Shown: one piece after another, positions 37,601 to 50,608 of the stretch
How the letters are laid out: each line of letters begins with the position of its first letter
Position numbering within the stretch: the first letter of the stretch is position 1
DNA from: Centropus unirufus
Taxonomy: Eukaryota > Chordata > Aves > Cuculiformes > Centropidae
Assembly (NCBI GenBank): GCA_013397695.1
Contig: VYZI01000040.1
Span: 3,298,360 to 3,362,359 of the forward strand
DNA length: 64,000 bases
Reading direction: 5' to 3'
Made by a program: the position numbers and the translations under genes
The notes under the pieces: model-generated
Database searches by the model: none
Seen by the model: only the letters and a program-made list of their open reading frames with translations
What the model was told of the DNA's origin: nothing

Positions 37601-39441
37601 CTTGTAGCTCACCCAAGAACTTCATAATTAAGAAATTGAATTTTATTGCATAATTAGAAAAGGCAAAATTGAACCTGATTTGTCACAGTAGTTGGTAACA
37701 GATATGGCAGGGAGATAACAATTGTGGCTTGTGGCATTTATTTGGATGGCGTAGAGCAAAGCAGTGAAGTCCTGTTGACAGGGCCTGTAAAAACTGTATT
37801 AAATTTTGGAATTGCAGATAAAATTTATCAAAGATAGGGACTTCTTAATGTGTTTGAGGAAGCGCTTAGCAGTAACTGGGATAAATCTGTTAGATAGTAT
37901 TGATTGATAGTGATTGATTTAATTAAGGTGGACTGTAAAATAAATGAGATGTCATCATGTCAGAGGAAGGCAAGCCACTAATACCTAGCATGGGAGATCA
38001 TAATGTGAAAAAAATTAAACAGCAAGCTGTAGCAAGGCAACAGGATTTTGTTTAAATTGAAAACTACATTTAAAACATCTGGTCAGGGTGCAAGCTATTC
38101 TGTAGGCTATAGAGGACACTTAGATTTTTTTCATGTTAATTGATTAAAGACCTGAAAACTTCCCGTGGGTTTTGTGGTCCTTGGTAAGCTGGCTCCTGGA
38201 CTCAGAAAGGTAACACCCAGACCCTATGGAATAGTCATTTGGAAATGTCACTAAACACATAGTCCCTAAAATCACTGACTTTTTAAAACTGGTGAGTTTC
38301 TGATACCTAGATAATTTTTGGTAATATTTTGGTAAGTTTTCCAGGAGGAGTTTCTTCTAGTTTAAAATTAGAATTCTGCCTTTCTCCTGTGTTAGTTTTC
38401 CTCAAACCCCATATACTTCTGATATTGAACCTTAGTCAATATTTAACTCTCATAATGTCTGAATAGCAGGATGTGTTCCCTCCTCTGTGCTATGCCTCCT
38501 GCTAACCAAAGATCCAAGACAGTTTGAAAGGAAATCGGCACTGATTTCCGCAGGAGTCCGTGGTGTAAAGATATTGTTGTGGGCAATGGGTGCAGGGAGG
38601 TCTGGGTTTGTTTTTCTAATGCACAGAATGGATGTTTTGAACAATACTACAATAATGCTCACAAGGGGATGTACAAAGTGATCAAGGGAACAGAAATTGT
38701 TTGACTTGTGTATGCTAAATCTTTTTTGTTTTTTTTTTTTTTCTGCTTTACATGTCAGACGTTTTCCTTCTGCCTTCAGAAAACAATCTTACCCCTCAGC
38801 TGTGCCTGGTACAAGGCCTTGTTTTTGCATTGCTCATTGTCATGTGTGTCACAGCGGGAAGGAGGAGTGTGGAAACTCCTTGTATTTTAGGATGCATTGC
38901 ACAAGTGCTGTAAGGTGCTAGCACCTATAAAGGAGCAACTGGAGTTTCAAGTTGTCCTTGGTGATTATTGTGTTTCCAGATACTGTTTGGGAAGGGAAGA
39001 AAAGGGTATGAAGGTATGAAAGAAAAGGTATGAAAGCTACCATGTTGCCAGAACACCGAGGTAGAAGGACTCCAAAGTTCTTTGAGGCAATGCATGTTAC
39101 TAAAGCTAACTTGCTTCATCATTTAGTAGTAGAAACTTGTGGGAATAAAGTTTAGATTGACCAAAGTTTAGATTTGAGTAGCTGAAATCTGGTATGGTAG
39201 AATTAAATAAAACATTGTATCCATATAGAACAGTTGTTCTGAAAATACTTGGAATTGCCTAGCAATTATGAAATATTTCTATACTGTACAAATGCATCTC
39301 TTATTTTCTGATGTAAGATATAAAAATGTGAGTTCCCTGAATTTATTACTATTCTCTTTCTAGTCAAATAATCTTTGCTCTTTCAGATTTTAAAGCACTT
39401 TCATTCTCAAAACTGCCTTGTATGTTTCTGACTACTTGTAG
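34638..39441 (+). other. Intron between coding exons 2 and 3, 4.8 kb
   Basis: The intron runs from GTAGTT to ACTTGTAG. The sequence is AT-rich and I recognise no repeat family or gene. A 17-bp near-repeat (GGATATACTTTACTACT, then GGATATAGTTTACTACT) lies at about 35147-35180. Hydrophobic open frames at 36687-36986 and 37000-37245 look like chance in T-rich sequence. Confidence 0.85.
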
Positions 39442-39582
39442 CATCTTTCATCTGAAGAAAACGACCACAGTTCTTGTTACAGCCAGTCAGATAGTCAGTA
39501 TGGTTCTCCTCCAAAGGGTTGGTCAGAAGAGTTGGATGAACATGGTCAGACCTTATATACAAATGACTATACTAATGAAAAG
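39442..39582 (+). CDS. ARHGAP12: ARHGAP12 coding exon 3: Ser-rich linker and WW-like segment (residues 312-358)
   Basis: The exon is 141 nt, phase 0 at both ends, with acceptor ACTTGTAG and donor AAG|GTACTT. It starts HLSSEEND, followed by a Ser/Gln-rich stretch. From residue 334 it reads PPKGWSEELDEHGQTLY, which resembles the first half of a WW domain: PP-x-GW, a DEHG turn, an aromatic at 350 and the ND-x-T region. The partner tryptophan would be W359, the first residue of the next exon, 21 residues after W338. The closing proline of a true WW domain is missing, so it is degenerate. The same region aligns well with vertebrate ARHGAP12. Confidence 0.95.
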
Positions 39583-41132
39583 GTACTTTTTCCTTCTTCT
39601 CATCACATGTTCTAAATCTTTTCCACCAAAACACTGTGCGAAATGCAGAATTCATTTCTAGAAGTGAAAAGCATACCTCAGCAGTGTCTCCTTTTGTTTT
39701 TTTAAACTTGCATGAAACTTTAGCAACTGAACTGTTTTTCCTTATTTCCACTTGGATATCAAATTATATTAAATAAACATATAAAGTATAGTTTTTTAAA
39801 CTCTTGCCTTTCCCATCATCTTGGATGTCAGAAATGAATGTCATACCAATATAGTTTTTTTACCGCTGTCATGTAAGGGCTGTTCTTGTCTACAAAGGCC
39901 TTCCAGTTAGGATGGTTACGACATGAAAATAATGCTGCTTGATTGGTTTCATCCTTTACATTACTAGAGGTTTTCAGTACTGCTTCCAGATGTAGACAAA
40001 CTTCTTAATTCGACTACAGCCTTACCAGCAGATTTATGTCTTACTCATAATTATATAATTCCTACCAACAACTTGTTGTGGTTCTGGGCACATCATAAAA
40101 ATGTCTCCCGGTAGGATAAATGTTTATTTCTGTGAAGCAGTCTGTTTTTAATTGTTCGCTAAAGTTGCGTTTTTGTTTTTTCACCTTCAAAACATATTCA
40201 TTTGTTTATCTCATTATATCTCATCATATCTCATTAGTCCCATTGCTTCTCCAGTCGATGCATGCAAGGTTGTATTTTTTTTTTTCTTCTTTTCGAAAGA
40301 AGTTTCAAAATAATTGAAGTTTAATGTCAGTTTTGGCATTTTATCCTGCTTAATCTGTTTCTGCTAAATATCTGTAGCGCACGTACCTGTGTTTTGGCAC
40401 ATAGGCAAACTTTTTTTAAATTGCCCTGGGATTGATAGTGTTTCCTATGATACAGTTCATTGGAAAGCAATCTTGTGAAACCTGCTTGCCCTAAGAGCCT
40501 TAGTGTGAGTGTTCCGCACTTTTTTTTTTTAACAGGCTTTTGCTCATCACAATTCTTTCCTTTCTGCATAACGTGTCACGGTTGTTGTAGTTTTACTTTT
40601 TAGAATATGGGAGTTGCTTATAGAGGTTACAGAAATTATAGTACCTTCTTCATGATTTGTTTAAGAACTGCGTGTCATGTTTCTGTTGGTGTTGTAAAAA
40701 CAGTTATTCAACAAGTGCAGTTATCTCTTAAATTATTGTCAGTTCCTGGTTGTGCTTCTTGTAATTGTGCAATTTTATGTATAAAATCCTTGCACAGATC
40801 CAATGCAAAGATTGCGTCTCCTTCAACTGCCACAGTAAAGTTGATAAGAGTAAGATGTGCCACCTTCCGAAATATCTTCTGTGATATTGCAGGACTATTT
40901 TCTGAGCAGTTACAGAAGGAAAAACTATTAGTGAACTCAATTCAGGAAGCTGAAAACTGTGTTGCTGTCATCACTAACGAACTGTGGTTATTTAATGGAA
41001 ATTGTGCACCAGGTGCTGCTGGAGTAGATGGCACTTTATGAAAAATTAACTTTAGATCCCAAGTATCAGAGGCTTACTATGTTAGAACTGTCACGTTGAT
41101 TACATTACCTATCATCATATTTCTTTCTACAG
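39583..41132 (+). other. Intron between coding exons 3 and 4, 1.55 kb
   Basis: The intron runs from GTACTT to TTTCTTTCTACAG. It includes an open frame of 144 codons at 40607-41041 on the + strand, cysteine-rich, with no recognisable domain, ending 91 bp before exon 4. It is treated as chance. Three imperfect copies of TCTCATTATA lie at about 40210-40238. Confidence 0.85.
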
Positions 41133-41213
41133 TGGATAAAACATGCAGATGAACAAGGCAGACCATACTACTACAGTGCTGATGGTTCCCGATCAGAATG
41201 GGAGTTACCTAAG
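41133..41213 (+). CDS. ARHGAP12: ARHGAP12 coding exon 4: WW domain 2 (residues 359-385)
   Basis: The 81-nt exon is almost exactly one WW core, phase 0 at both ends, with acceptor TTCTACAG and donor AAG|GTGAGT (strong). The signature tryptophans are W359 (WIKHAD) and W381 (SEWELP), 22 residues apart as in WW domain 1. The central YYY is at 370-372 and the closing proline at 384. It should bind proline-rich ligands. Skipping it would keep the frame and delete this WW domain cleanly. Confidence 0.96.
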
Positions 41214-44200
41214 GTGAGTGACCTAAAAAAGAAACATGGACAACCTGGGGCTTTCCCTTCCTCTTCAATAAATGTTCTGTGGGAATGTCAAAGGGAGGTA
41301 GTCATCATGAGAGGACTTACATATTGGATGTGGTTATTTCTTGCATTTTTGTGGAATTTCTGATACTAACGAGAAAAAAAACATACTACAAGACACAAAA
41401 AAAAGGTGTAAGTAACTATTCAGATGTCAAATAAAATCTTGTATCTTGGAACTGAGCTTTTCTTGCAAGGCGGCAGAACAATATCTGTGATTTTACTGTG
41501 ATAAAGAAATGTTTATAGAAAAAAAAAATTACTAAAAAGTGTTTCTGAGAAGCTGTAGCTATGATTAGTATCCTCCAAAATGCTTATACAGGCAGGGGCT
41601 GGAAACAAAAAGCTTCAGCAGAGTTTTATGGCATCTTTGAGGATGGTCCTCCAAAAGTATGCTCTGGTATTTATTAATTACATAAGGAAAATAGGAATTT
41701 GTATGAAAGTGATAAAACTAGGGACACTTGGTATTGTGAGGATGTACCCAGTACTAATTTTTACTTTGAAAAACTAAAGGACATTTCTCATAATGATGTA
41801 GTTTTAGACATCTTTCCTGCTATTAGGATGCTTACTTAGTTTTACATAGGTAGCCATGAAAAAAGTTCCCAACAGAATTGTGTGCGTAAGTATATGAAGC
41901 AGCATGTTTCATTTTAGAGCTATTATTGTTTCATCAGTCCAAGCACTGGTGTCCTAAGTTACTTCCGCTTAAAGGAGCAACAGATAGTGCTTTCATAATA
42001 TTTATGAGAAAATACATACAATAAAATTTATGAATGAAGCTGTATGCTAGGTGTTCGGTTATGTAGGTAAAAGGATTTGTATCTGAGTCACTGCAGAGTT
42101 GAATGAGCTTTGTGAATTCTCCTGTGTAGGTCTGATGTCTTAGATAACTTGGTTCTTGTAACATAAACCTGACAGTGTAATCTGTAGCTATCGGTTTTAA
42201 AAGCAATAAGTCACAAAGACAAACCAGAACTGTTACCTGAGGCATATTAATATAAAGGGATGGGGTCTAGTAACTCCGTTAGTGCATCATACTCAGGTGA
42301 TTCTCAGCAAACATCTGAGCTCCATTCTGTCAATAGCCACCTACAGAATGAAACGTCACCTCTGTTTTGGAGTTTGTGATCTGATGTGTTCTTGTGTATA
42401 TAAAAATCATCACATATTGCTGTTATAAATTTTCCGTGAAATTTATTTGTCATGAACCATTTGGTCTGAGTATATTCCTTAATTCCTTCTTGGAGCTATT
42501 AAATCTTAGTTGGCCAGGAATATAAGGTTAAGAGAAGTAAAGGAGCAATTGATTCTTTGGTTCATGATCTGAGAGCCTATGCATTTCCAGAAATCCTTAG
42601 CTTTTAACTCTACATGCTGTAGAACAGATCAAACATTTCTGCAAATTATTTAGCTAGTTTGTGCAACTATCTGGAGAAGATAACAGCAGATATGTTACAC
42701 TTGTGACTAATGGAAGCATGACTGAAGATTAGTTCTCAATTCTTAATGAAGCTGGTTCCAAAAGTGCTTGGGAACAAATTCATTGGAAGGAAAATACAGA
42801 CTATGCAACTGCTATGAAGAAAAATAATCTGTATTGAAAACTCTTGAGTGGTGAGATAAAACTATAGGAAGACTTCAGCATTGTAACTCTTGCTTAAATT
42901 ATTAGGAAAATAACCCTACTCTTGGTCAGTATATTTAAATAACATCTCGAAATAGCTGAACACCCCTGGCTAAAATGATGCCTCCCATGGAGCAGCTCTG
43001 ACAAATGTGAAGCCTCTTAAGGCTTCCCAATGAGTGTGACCCAGCATTTTGCAGTGTAAGAGAACAACATATGGAATTATTCTTTCAAATGGATAATAAT
43101 CTTTCACCATAATTTGTGCTACGTCTTACCAAAAGGCCTTGAGTTTTCTCCTGTAGCTGTGCTACAGAACATTGTAACATTGCATTCTGTTATTGGCTCT
43201 CATTTAAATGAGAAATCTGATGTGGGGGTCTAGATGGGGCTTAAGGACAAAAGCACAGGTGATGACAAACCTAAGAAGTATGTGAAGGCAGTCAGAATTC
43301 TTTGTTCTGTCCCTTTAGTGTGTAAATCTGTAGTCAAGAGGCCCTGTCTGGTCTTCCTCATGTGTTAGGATGGTTCTCACTCTCCCTTACTCCCAGATAA
43401 GATTTGGGGATGGAGGAGAAGAGCTGCGAGGTTTTGCTTGGGAAAGCAGCACAATCTGTAATAATCAATGCTGACTTGGAGCTCTTCTTTACGAAGCGGT
43501 CTTAGTGATCCTGGGGGTTAGAAGGTGAAGCAGGAGATGTTTAAGGTAGGAAAGTGAACAGAAGTGGCTTATTCAGAGGTGTCTTGAAGTTCTTGTACAT
43601 TTGAGATGGAGCTGCTTGCCCCAGTGGCCTCCTCATTCTGTGTAGGTTCTGTTCCTTCAGCGTGGATGCTGCACCGAAAAATTTATACAAAGCTGCTGAT
43701 AGAAGTAGCACTGAATAAACGATTTGTTCTGAGGCAACATACCAACTCCTTAAAAAAATCTTCCATTTCAGAGAATGTATTGGGACAACAGCAAATAACA
43801 TGCTGGAGTACATGAGGTGGTGCTAAAGGTACTAGGATTTTTAAATGCTGCTGGTTTGATCTCTGACTGCAAGAAAATAGAGTAAAATGCTAAACTTCAG
43901 ATCTTTCCTTTCACTGTATGTTGCTTCCCACTATTTTTTTTTCCCTTCACCCACCCAGTTTTTTCCACCTGGCTGAGGATGTTAAAGCAAACCGAGAAGA
44001 ATCATCTTTCTGTTTCTTAAAGCTGACAGATCTGTGTCATCTCCATAAGAATGGGGACAACTGCTACAAATAACTCAGAGGTGTTACTTTTGTTTCAGTC
44101 ACAATTAGGCTAGGACAGAGCCTTGAGCCATGCCAGTAAATACAAATCACTGGGCCATCGGGAGAGGCCAGGCAAAGATAGCTTTTGTGTAGCTGGTGAA

Positions 44201-46952
44201 GGCTTTGAACAAACTAAGCCATGAAAATAACCCTGTGTGAGCTTAATTTACATCGCTGCTGTCCTTACTCTACCCCAAGAGCTGTTAGAACAAGCCTTGT
44301 GTTACTTGGTGCATGCAGTCAGAGTAGAAACGACATGTGCTCACGTTTTCCCTTCCTGATAGGAGATACTCCTGATGAAATGGGGAGCACGCTGAGGTAA
44401 TATCCTGGAGGGATAATGTAATGGGACAAATCTGAGTTTGTGGAGGATTTTCAAGGAGCAGTGGAGTGTACATTTGAAGTTATGTGCTGCATTATCAAAA
44501 GCTTCAGAATTAAGAAAGTAACATTGCACACTAAGAAGATGCTATTAAAGCACGTGGTATAGCAGAGGTCATCCTACCCGGCCATGTGTGGTCTTGAAAG
44601 GGCCAGGTTTTAAGCAATAGACAGCCCTGATCTCTGACTTCAAGGTTACTCCAAGGATTAGGTGTAGAAAGCCTGGGTAGAGTTATGTAAAAATAAGATC
44701 TTGTGTGGGGGGAAGGCAAGATCAGCCTCGTTGCTTCTTATTGCTCATAAACGGTGGGAAATAGCATTTTAAGTGCCTTTAGGAGAGGCAACATCTCTGT
44801 AGGTAGCAGTCCTGTACTGTCCAGGGTGTTGGTGAGTGAATCTGACCTGCAAACCTGTCTGAACTAAGACTGGATGGGCTCACACAGGGCAGCAGGGGTG
44901 GTGTGCTCCGACCTGGCTTGGCTGCTTGCTTTGCCTGCGTCTCTCCAGCCAGTGGACTCTGCCTGGCCTAGGGAATGGCTGGTTCAGTTGGATTATGCAG
45001 GCGGAAACAGTGTGTGTATCTCACCGTGATTTGTTGGAGATCACAGTCCGTTTATTTTAAGAATGGAGGCTTTTCTTTAGCCCAGAAATGCAGAAGTTTT
45101 TTATTTCCTGCCCCTCTGTCACGTGCATAAAACAAACAAATCCTAAAACCCCATAAACACCGGAGTGGAAAACATTTCCTTGACACCTCTGCCATGAGAA
45201 AATGGGACAAAAATGTCAGATGTTCCCCGTAAAGACGTGCCAGTTTACTTACACTGTTTGTATCACCAATGCAAATTATTTAAGCTGCTGAACTGCATAG
45301 AGCTGTGTTCCCCGGTTGTTAGCAGGCTGTGCTAATGAGCTCCATATACTGCTGCTTTGCTTTCTGGAAAATATAGTTTGTAAAAGATGTTTTTATTACT
45401 GTACAGGTCCTTTCTCCTTCAGGACTCGGTGGTCTGTTAGATGAGTTAACTCTTGATGGCTGGTATCAAAGGCACACTTTAAGATCACCTGCAAAATTAG
45501 GCTTGTGCCCATACTCTAACTCTTAACATAGACTTAGTTTTAAGATAAATTGTGTTAAAATAAATCTTTATTTTGAACTAAAATTCCTGGAGTTATTAAA
45601 ATTGAAAATGAATGGAGGATTTCCATAAATAATATTCACCGGTGTCACTGAAGTGTAAATATTTGTGGACTAAATGGTTCTCTTTCATAGCAAGAACTAT
45701 GTTTGAATTATCCACTTAATGCATTAGAACTGCTGTAAGGAATGCTGTTTGTAGCAACCTTTTGGAATTGAGACGTAGTTTTGCTGAAAATTGTTTAGTT
45801 TTTAGATATAATATGGGTGAACAATTGTGCTCTGTATTGCTTAGGTTGCTGCCGCAGTTTGAGTAGGAGCATCTGCAGAGCGGGTATTTCTGTAACAAGA
45901 GAGTACGGTAGTACTGGATTGCTTAGTCTTTTTAGAGAAGACTTTTAAATTTATTTTCCTTTGTTATTTCCTACTCGGTGGATTCAAGTCCTTCACATGG
46001 CTCCGCAGATTCTACCTTATCTTTCTTTTGATGTGCAGGTTTTAGTCTTCTGATATTGAACAGAAAAAATGAGATTATGAAATGGTTTAAAGTCTCCATA
46101 TATTATGTTCCCTTTTCTTGTTTGTACTTTCAGTATTAAAGGTGTTGGTGTGATGATTCACAATGACAATGCTGCTAATGATAAGTATGCTGCAATGCTA
46201 ATTAGATCTAATTAAATTCTGGGTCCTTCTCATGACCACTACGTTTTCTCACCCCGTGCATCTTTGTCTGCTCTGGAGTTACTAGAAAACTTATTTTATG
46301 ATAAATCCGTTCTCTCCTTGGCTATTGCAGCTCTTTTGAGTCTTAAAATTATATCCTGCTAAACATTTATTTTCCATGCTTATGTACATTCCACACTAGA
46401 AAATACTTGTGTAAGTAATTTGATGTGATTATTCAGCAAAAGCAACTCCTCATCCTTGTGTCTCCTCTTCTAGGCCTGCCATACACTTGGATCAAAGAGA
46501 ATTGTGTTCAGGCAATCATAGTCCTCATTCTAAATACTTTTCTGCAGGGTAATAGGGTTTTCCTTTTCTTACATGAGAGCAGGACGAGTGGTTAAATACT
46601 GACAGTGCAATATGAATAGTAAATGTTAACATTTATTGTATTTATTCTAGTTCTTTGGTGGTTCTCAATAATTTTTGGTCGCAAAGTCAGCAGTGAAATG
46701 TTGTATGAGAAATTAAACATCTGCCTGCCAATGGAGAGTATTGTTATGATAGCCCAGTCTTCGTTATTGCCTCAGAGAGGAATGCAGTAGAAAGGACCAT
46801 TCTGATGACTTAATGCAAAATAAAGCTATTTTCGCACCCTTGGGTAATGTCAGTAACCTGAAAGTTTCCACTGTTAAGGTGTATGCGTGATATGTCCAAG
46901 TCTTGTTTGCGTTAATTGGATTCTCTTTTTTTTTTATTTTTCTCTTCTTTAG
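41214..46952 (+). other. Intron between coding exons 4 and 5, 5.7 kb
   Basis: The intron runs from GTGAGT to a T-rich tract and TTCTTTAG. I recognise no repeat family, exon or RNA gene. Open frames up to 103 codons (41934-42245, minus) are unconvincing. Confidence 0.85.
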
Positions 46953-47078
46953 TATAATGCTTCACCACAGCAGCAGAGGGATATAATAAAGAGTAGGAGT
47001 CTGGACAGGAGGCTACAAGAGCCAATAGTTTTAACAAAATGGAGGCACAGCACAATTGTGTTGGACACCAACGATAAG
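46953..47078 (+). CDS. ARHGAP12: ARHGAP12 coding exon 5: basic linker between WW2 and PH (residues 386-427)
   Basis: The exon is 126 nt, phase 0 at both ends, with acceptor TTCTTTAG after a long T tract and donor AAG|GTAGGA. It encodes YNASPQQQRD, a basic segment IIKSRSLDRR and RHSTIVLDTNDK. RSRSLD-like and RRL sequences resemble targets of basophilic kinases (inference only). The stretch is nearly invariant against vertebrate ARHGAP12 as I remember it, more so than the neighbouring linkers, which argues for a conserved regulatory or interaction role. Confidence 0.96.
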
Positions 47079-50000
47079 GTAGGAGCAAGTTACACAACAT
47101 ACTGGAATGCCAAACGTTTCTGATGTGTGAGGTATTTAACATAAAGGAGTATGCATGAATTACTGACACCTCATTTTTCTTACATTGTGTTGTATCATGT
47201 ATAACATTCAGTGAAACCAAGGGCCGTTCAATAACCTCATTACTCTGAGAAGTAGCTCATTTCTTATTATCCTTGAAATATTTGAACTAGTGTTAGGTCA
47301 TCATTTGGAATGTACAGACATTTTACTTATAACTGGGAATCTGCTAGTTCAGTTCAGACTGTGTAGTGCAATTAGGGTTTGAATTCAAGAATTGCAGATG
47401 TAGGTGAGGTTCTCGGGGAAGGTGTAGTGATATTTCGTGCCTGAATGTTATAGTTGTAGGAAGTGCCAAGGAGGAATTCACTTGAAAGATTGCAGGTGAA
47501 TAACTGAAATATTAATATAATTGAAATAAAATTGCACTTGCTGAAGTAAAAACTATGTCTTAAAGATGTATACAGTAGTATTGCACAGTGGATTTATCCC
47601 TTTGATCAGTGTTCCCATGGTCTCCACTGTAATATCTCAAGGAAAGAGGAAAAGCTGTGGGTGTCTACCGTAGGTTTGTGGTATTGTTACTGAAGGATGG
47701 AGAGCTGCACTGAGTGCTGAAGCGCTTGGCTTTGATCCTGTCCAGAGCTGAGCTGGGTGTTTAGTCTGAAAAGAGCTGTGGGTCAGCAACAACAAAAGCT
47801 GTTTTCTGCCCTTTCTTAGGGCGTGTTTTTGATAGTCTGGTTTGGACTGTGCAGGAACAGATGCTCTTCAGGCAAACAAGGGGATGGAGGCTCTGCCTGT
47901 CTCCCTCTGGTTGCATTTTTGTCCCATCCATTCCTGCTTGTGCTGGGACATCCTCCCTGTAGGTCAGGGAGCTGAGCAGGGAGGAACTGAAACAATGGTG
48001 TAGGGTGGCAACTTGCTGCTTTCTGTAACTTTGCAGCAGTCAGCCCCAAGATTCAGGGAAACTGAAGTACTTCGTAATGCTGAAATCTTAGCACAGGCTA
48101 CTCAGAATGAGATACCAGGAAATGGCATGGTAAGCTCCCTTTTTATAAAGATGCAGGGAAAAATGAAATGAATGGAGACCTGGCAGTATGGAGAAAAGCC
48201 TATAAGTGGAGCTGTGTTAATCACAGATGTCAAAGACAAACTTAAATGGACAAAACCCAGTAGTTGTAATGAAAATGGAAGTGATGTCCACAATTTTACT
48301 TGCTTGGCCTGTTGCTTCTGGTATGTTTTAATGACTTCTAGTGTTGAAATATTGTATAGGAGAGTGGGCTCTTATGAGTTGACTTATTCCTTAGAGTAGG
48401 ATTCATTGGATTTGATCGTAAGCTTTTGAGCTGTCAGTGCTGAATATATCATATATGATGCTGAGGAGGCAGTGGACTGTGCTTGGCTGGAGTCTTTGCA
48501 CCTGTATGCATTAGTTTAGAGCGAGTGATTCTGAGGTCCCTCTACTGCTCCAATCTCTCCCTGCTCTTCCTTACACTCCCTTCTGTGCCGTGTGTGTTGT
48601 GACGCTGCGTGAGAGATATGAGGCAGATAGCCTCAACAAAGGTCTGATAAATCAAAACTGAGTGGACACTTCTAGCCTCATGTGCAGCTTATGCTTCACG
48701 GCTGTGAACAGTTCTGGAGAGAGCCTCAAGTTTTTGCCTTGCTTTTAAAGGAAGACTTATCTTTTTCAGATTTTTTGGGATAAGATTTAATTCTGGTTGG
48801 GAACAACTTTTATGTAGTGCTGCACAGAGTAAAAAAGCTCTGGTAAAGCACTGAATCAATGGAGTTGTTTACTTTCCTTCAAACCTAGTTTTAAAATAGC
48901 AGGACTTACAATGTGAAGCAAATGTGAAAATGTACAAATGCCTAGAGTAATAAATACAGTTTTGGTTATGAGCCACATTTGTAAGGTCTAAGTCAGTAGC
49001 TCAGTGTTAGTGCTTTGAGAAAATTAGAAAAGTGTAGTGGAGCGATAAGCTAGTGTTTTGTGAAAAGACAAAATTTGTTTAGTGCATTGATGCACCCATT
49101 TTATTACCACTGGCAGGCACACTGCTATATATTTTGCTTTAAATTGGGGAAGGGAATAGTTTATGATCACAAATACTGGATTTCTTACTCCAGAGCTGCT
49201 TAGTGTATGAAAGGTATCTCAAATTCAGCATGAATTAAGAAGGAAAATAACTGTTATTTGACTGGATAGGCACATCCACCCCAAGCTGGCTTTTTATCTG
49301 AATCCTAGGGAAGCTATTTTGTCCCTTATTTGTTTTTCCTGGAAAAACAACCCAACTCAATTCTATGAAAACAGGCCTGTCAAAAGAGGGCGTGAAACGT
49401 GTCAGACAAAGTATGGGCTGGCATGGCTGACAAGAATTTGATGATAGTAAATGTACTTGTTATCTGTTTAATGGCAGTGGCACGTACCTGTCTGTATAAA
49501 GGCATTGGCTGAAAAATTTGGTGAGCAAAGGAGAAAAAAACCAAAACTTTCCTGAGAGGGACGGTGCTGATCTCCTTAATCTGAACTTTTTTTTCCTTCC
49601 ACTGCAGACATCTGAAAATATGGAACATCTAGGCTGTTCTTAGGATTGTTGATATTTTCTGTTATTATGCTAATAAAAGAGCTAACTGGCCACTTTCGTA
49701 GGTGGGTTTACAAGGGAATTTTAAAGCATGAATGTGCTGAGCATTGTGCAGAGCATTATGTAATGCTGGATAAGCAAAGTGAAATTGGGAGAGCCATCGA
49801 GGGAATTAAAAAGAGGGAAGGGGGAGAAATGCAGGAGCAGAGAACAAGTGATTGTTCTCTTCTGTTTGAAATTCTTTACCAGATTTCCAAGCAGTTTATT
49901 TGTGCAAAGCAATTATTACTTCAGAGGAAATGCATGTGCCTTTTTTGTTTCAATGGGCAATTTTTCTAGTTTTTAGAGTTTTGTTACTTTCTGGTCCATA

Positions 50001-50533
50001 GTTAACATCTAGTTTAAAACAAAACTCAAAATCTCTAGAATTTTTCAGTGCTTAATTTTAAGGAAGGAAATGATCATGACTTACAAAAATTAATATAGCA
50101 TTTCTACATTCCTAAGAGTTTATTATACTAATCCTGTATTTATTAACCACACAGACATAATCTGTTCTTTAAATTCTTGGTGTTTATTACATGATGTCCT
50201 GTAATTTAGTTTTATAAAGATCCCTCATAATTTGATAGCTGTTGTACAAAAAACCTGCACTTTAATAAGGATGAAAACTTTTCTCTAAGCTGATACAGTA
50301 TGTATTAACATTTTTCAAATGGAGATGTACTAATTAACCTAATTATGTCTGTAAATCTCCTAAGAACACTGTTTAGTGAGCAGGTTTATAATATAACTCT
50401 GAATATCATGAATACCTAAAAAGTAATTTTTTCCTGGTGTGGGTGTGTGTTTAAAAGGAAAGTATCTTTAGGGTTAAAAAATTAAAAGGATTGTAAGACG
50501 GATAATCATTTGTTGCCTATTTGAATTTTATAG
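47079..50533 (+). other. Intron between coding exons 5 and 6, 3.5 kb
   Basis: The intron runs from GTAGGA to AATTTTATAG. No gene or recognised repeat family is visible. The last 600 bp are very AT-rich. Confidence 0.85.
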
Positions 50534-50608
50534 GAATCATCAACTGCTTCTAAGACCAGTTTTCCTGAAAACGAGTCCTCTCCTTCTTCACCAAAGCATC
50601 AAGCCACA
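50534..50608 (+). CDS. ARHGAP12: ARHGAP12 coding exon 6: short Ser/Pro linker (residues 428-452)
   Basis: The 75-nt exon is phase 0 at both ends and encodes ESSTASKTSFPENESS, PSSPKHQAT. The acceptor is TTTATAG. The donor is ACA|GTCAGT, which lacks the usual G before GT and the purine at +3, so recognition may be weak. Its symmetry and weak donor make it a good candidate for in-frame skipping. Reading past the donor gives a stop after six codons (50627-50629). The Ser-Pro pairs could be phosphorylated. Identity is secure from the ENESSPSSPKHQ core and its position. Confidence 0.93.
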
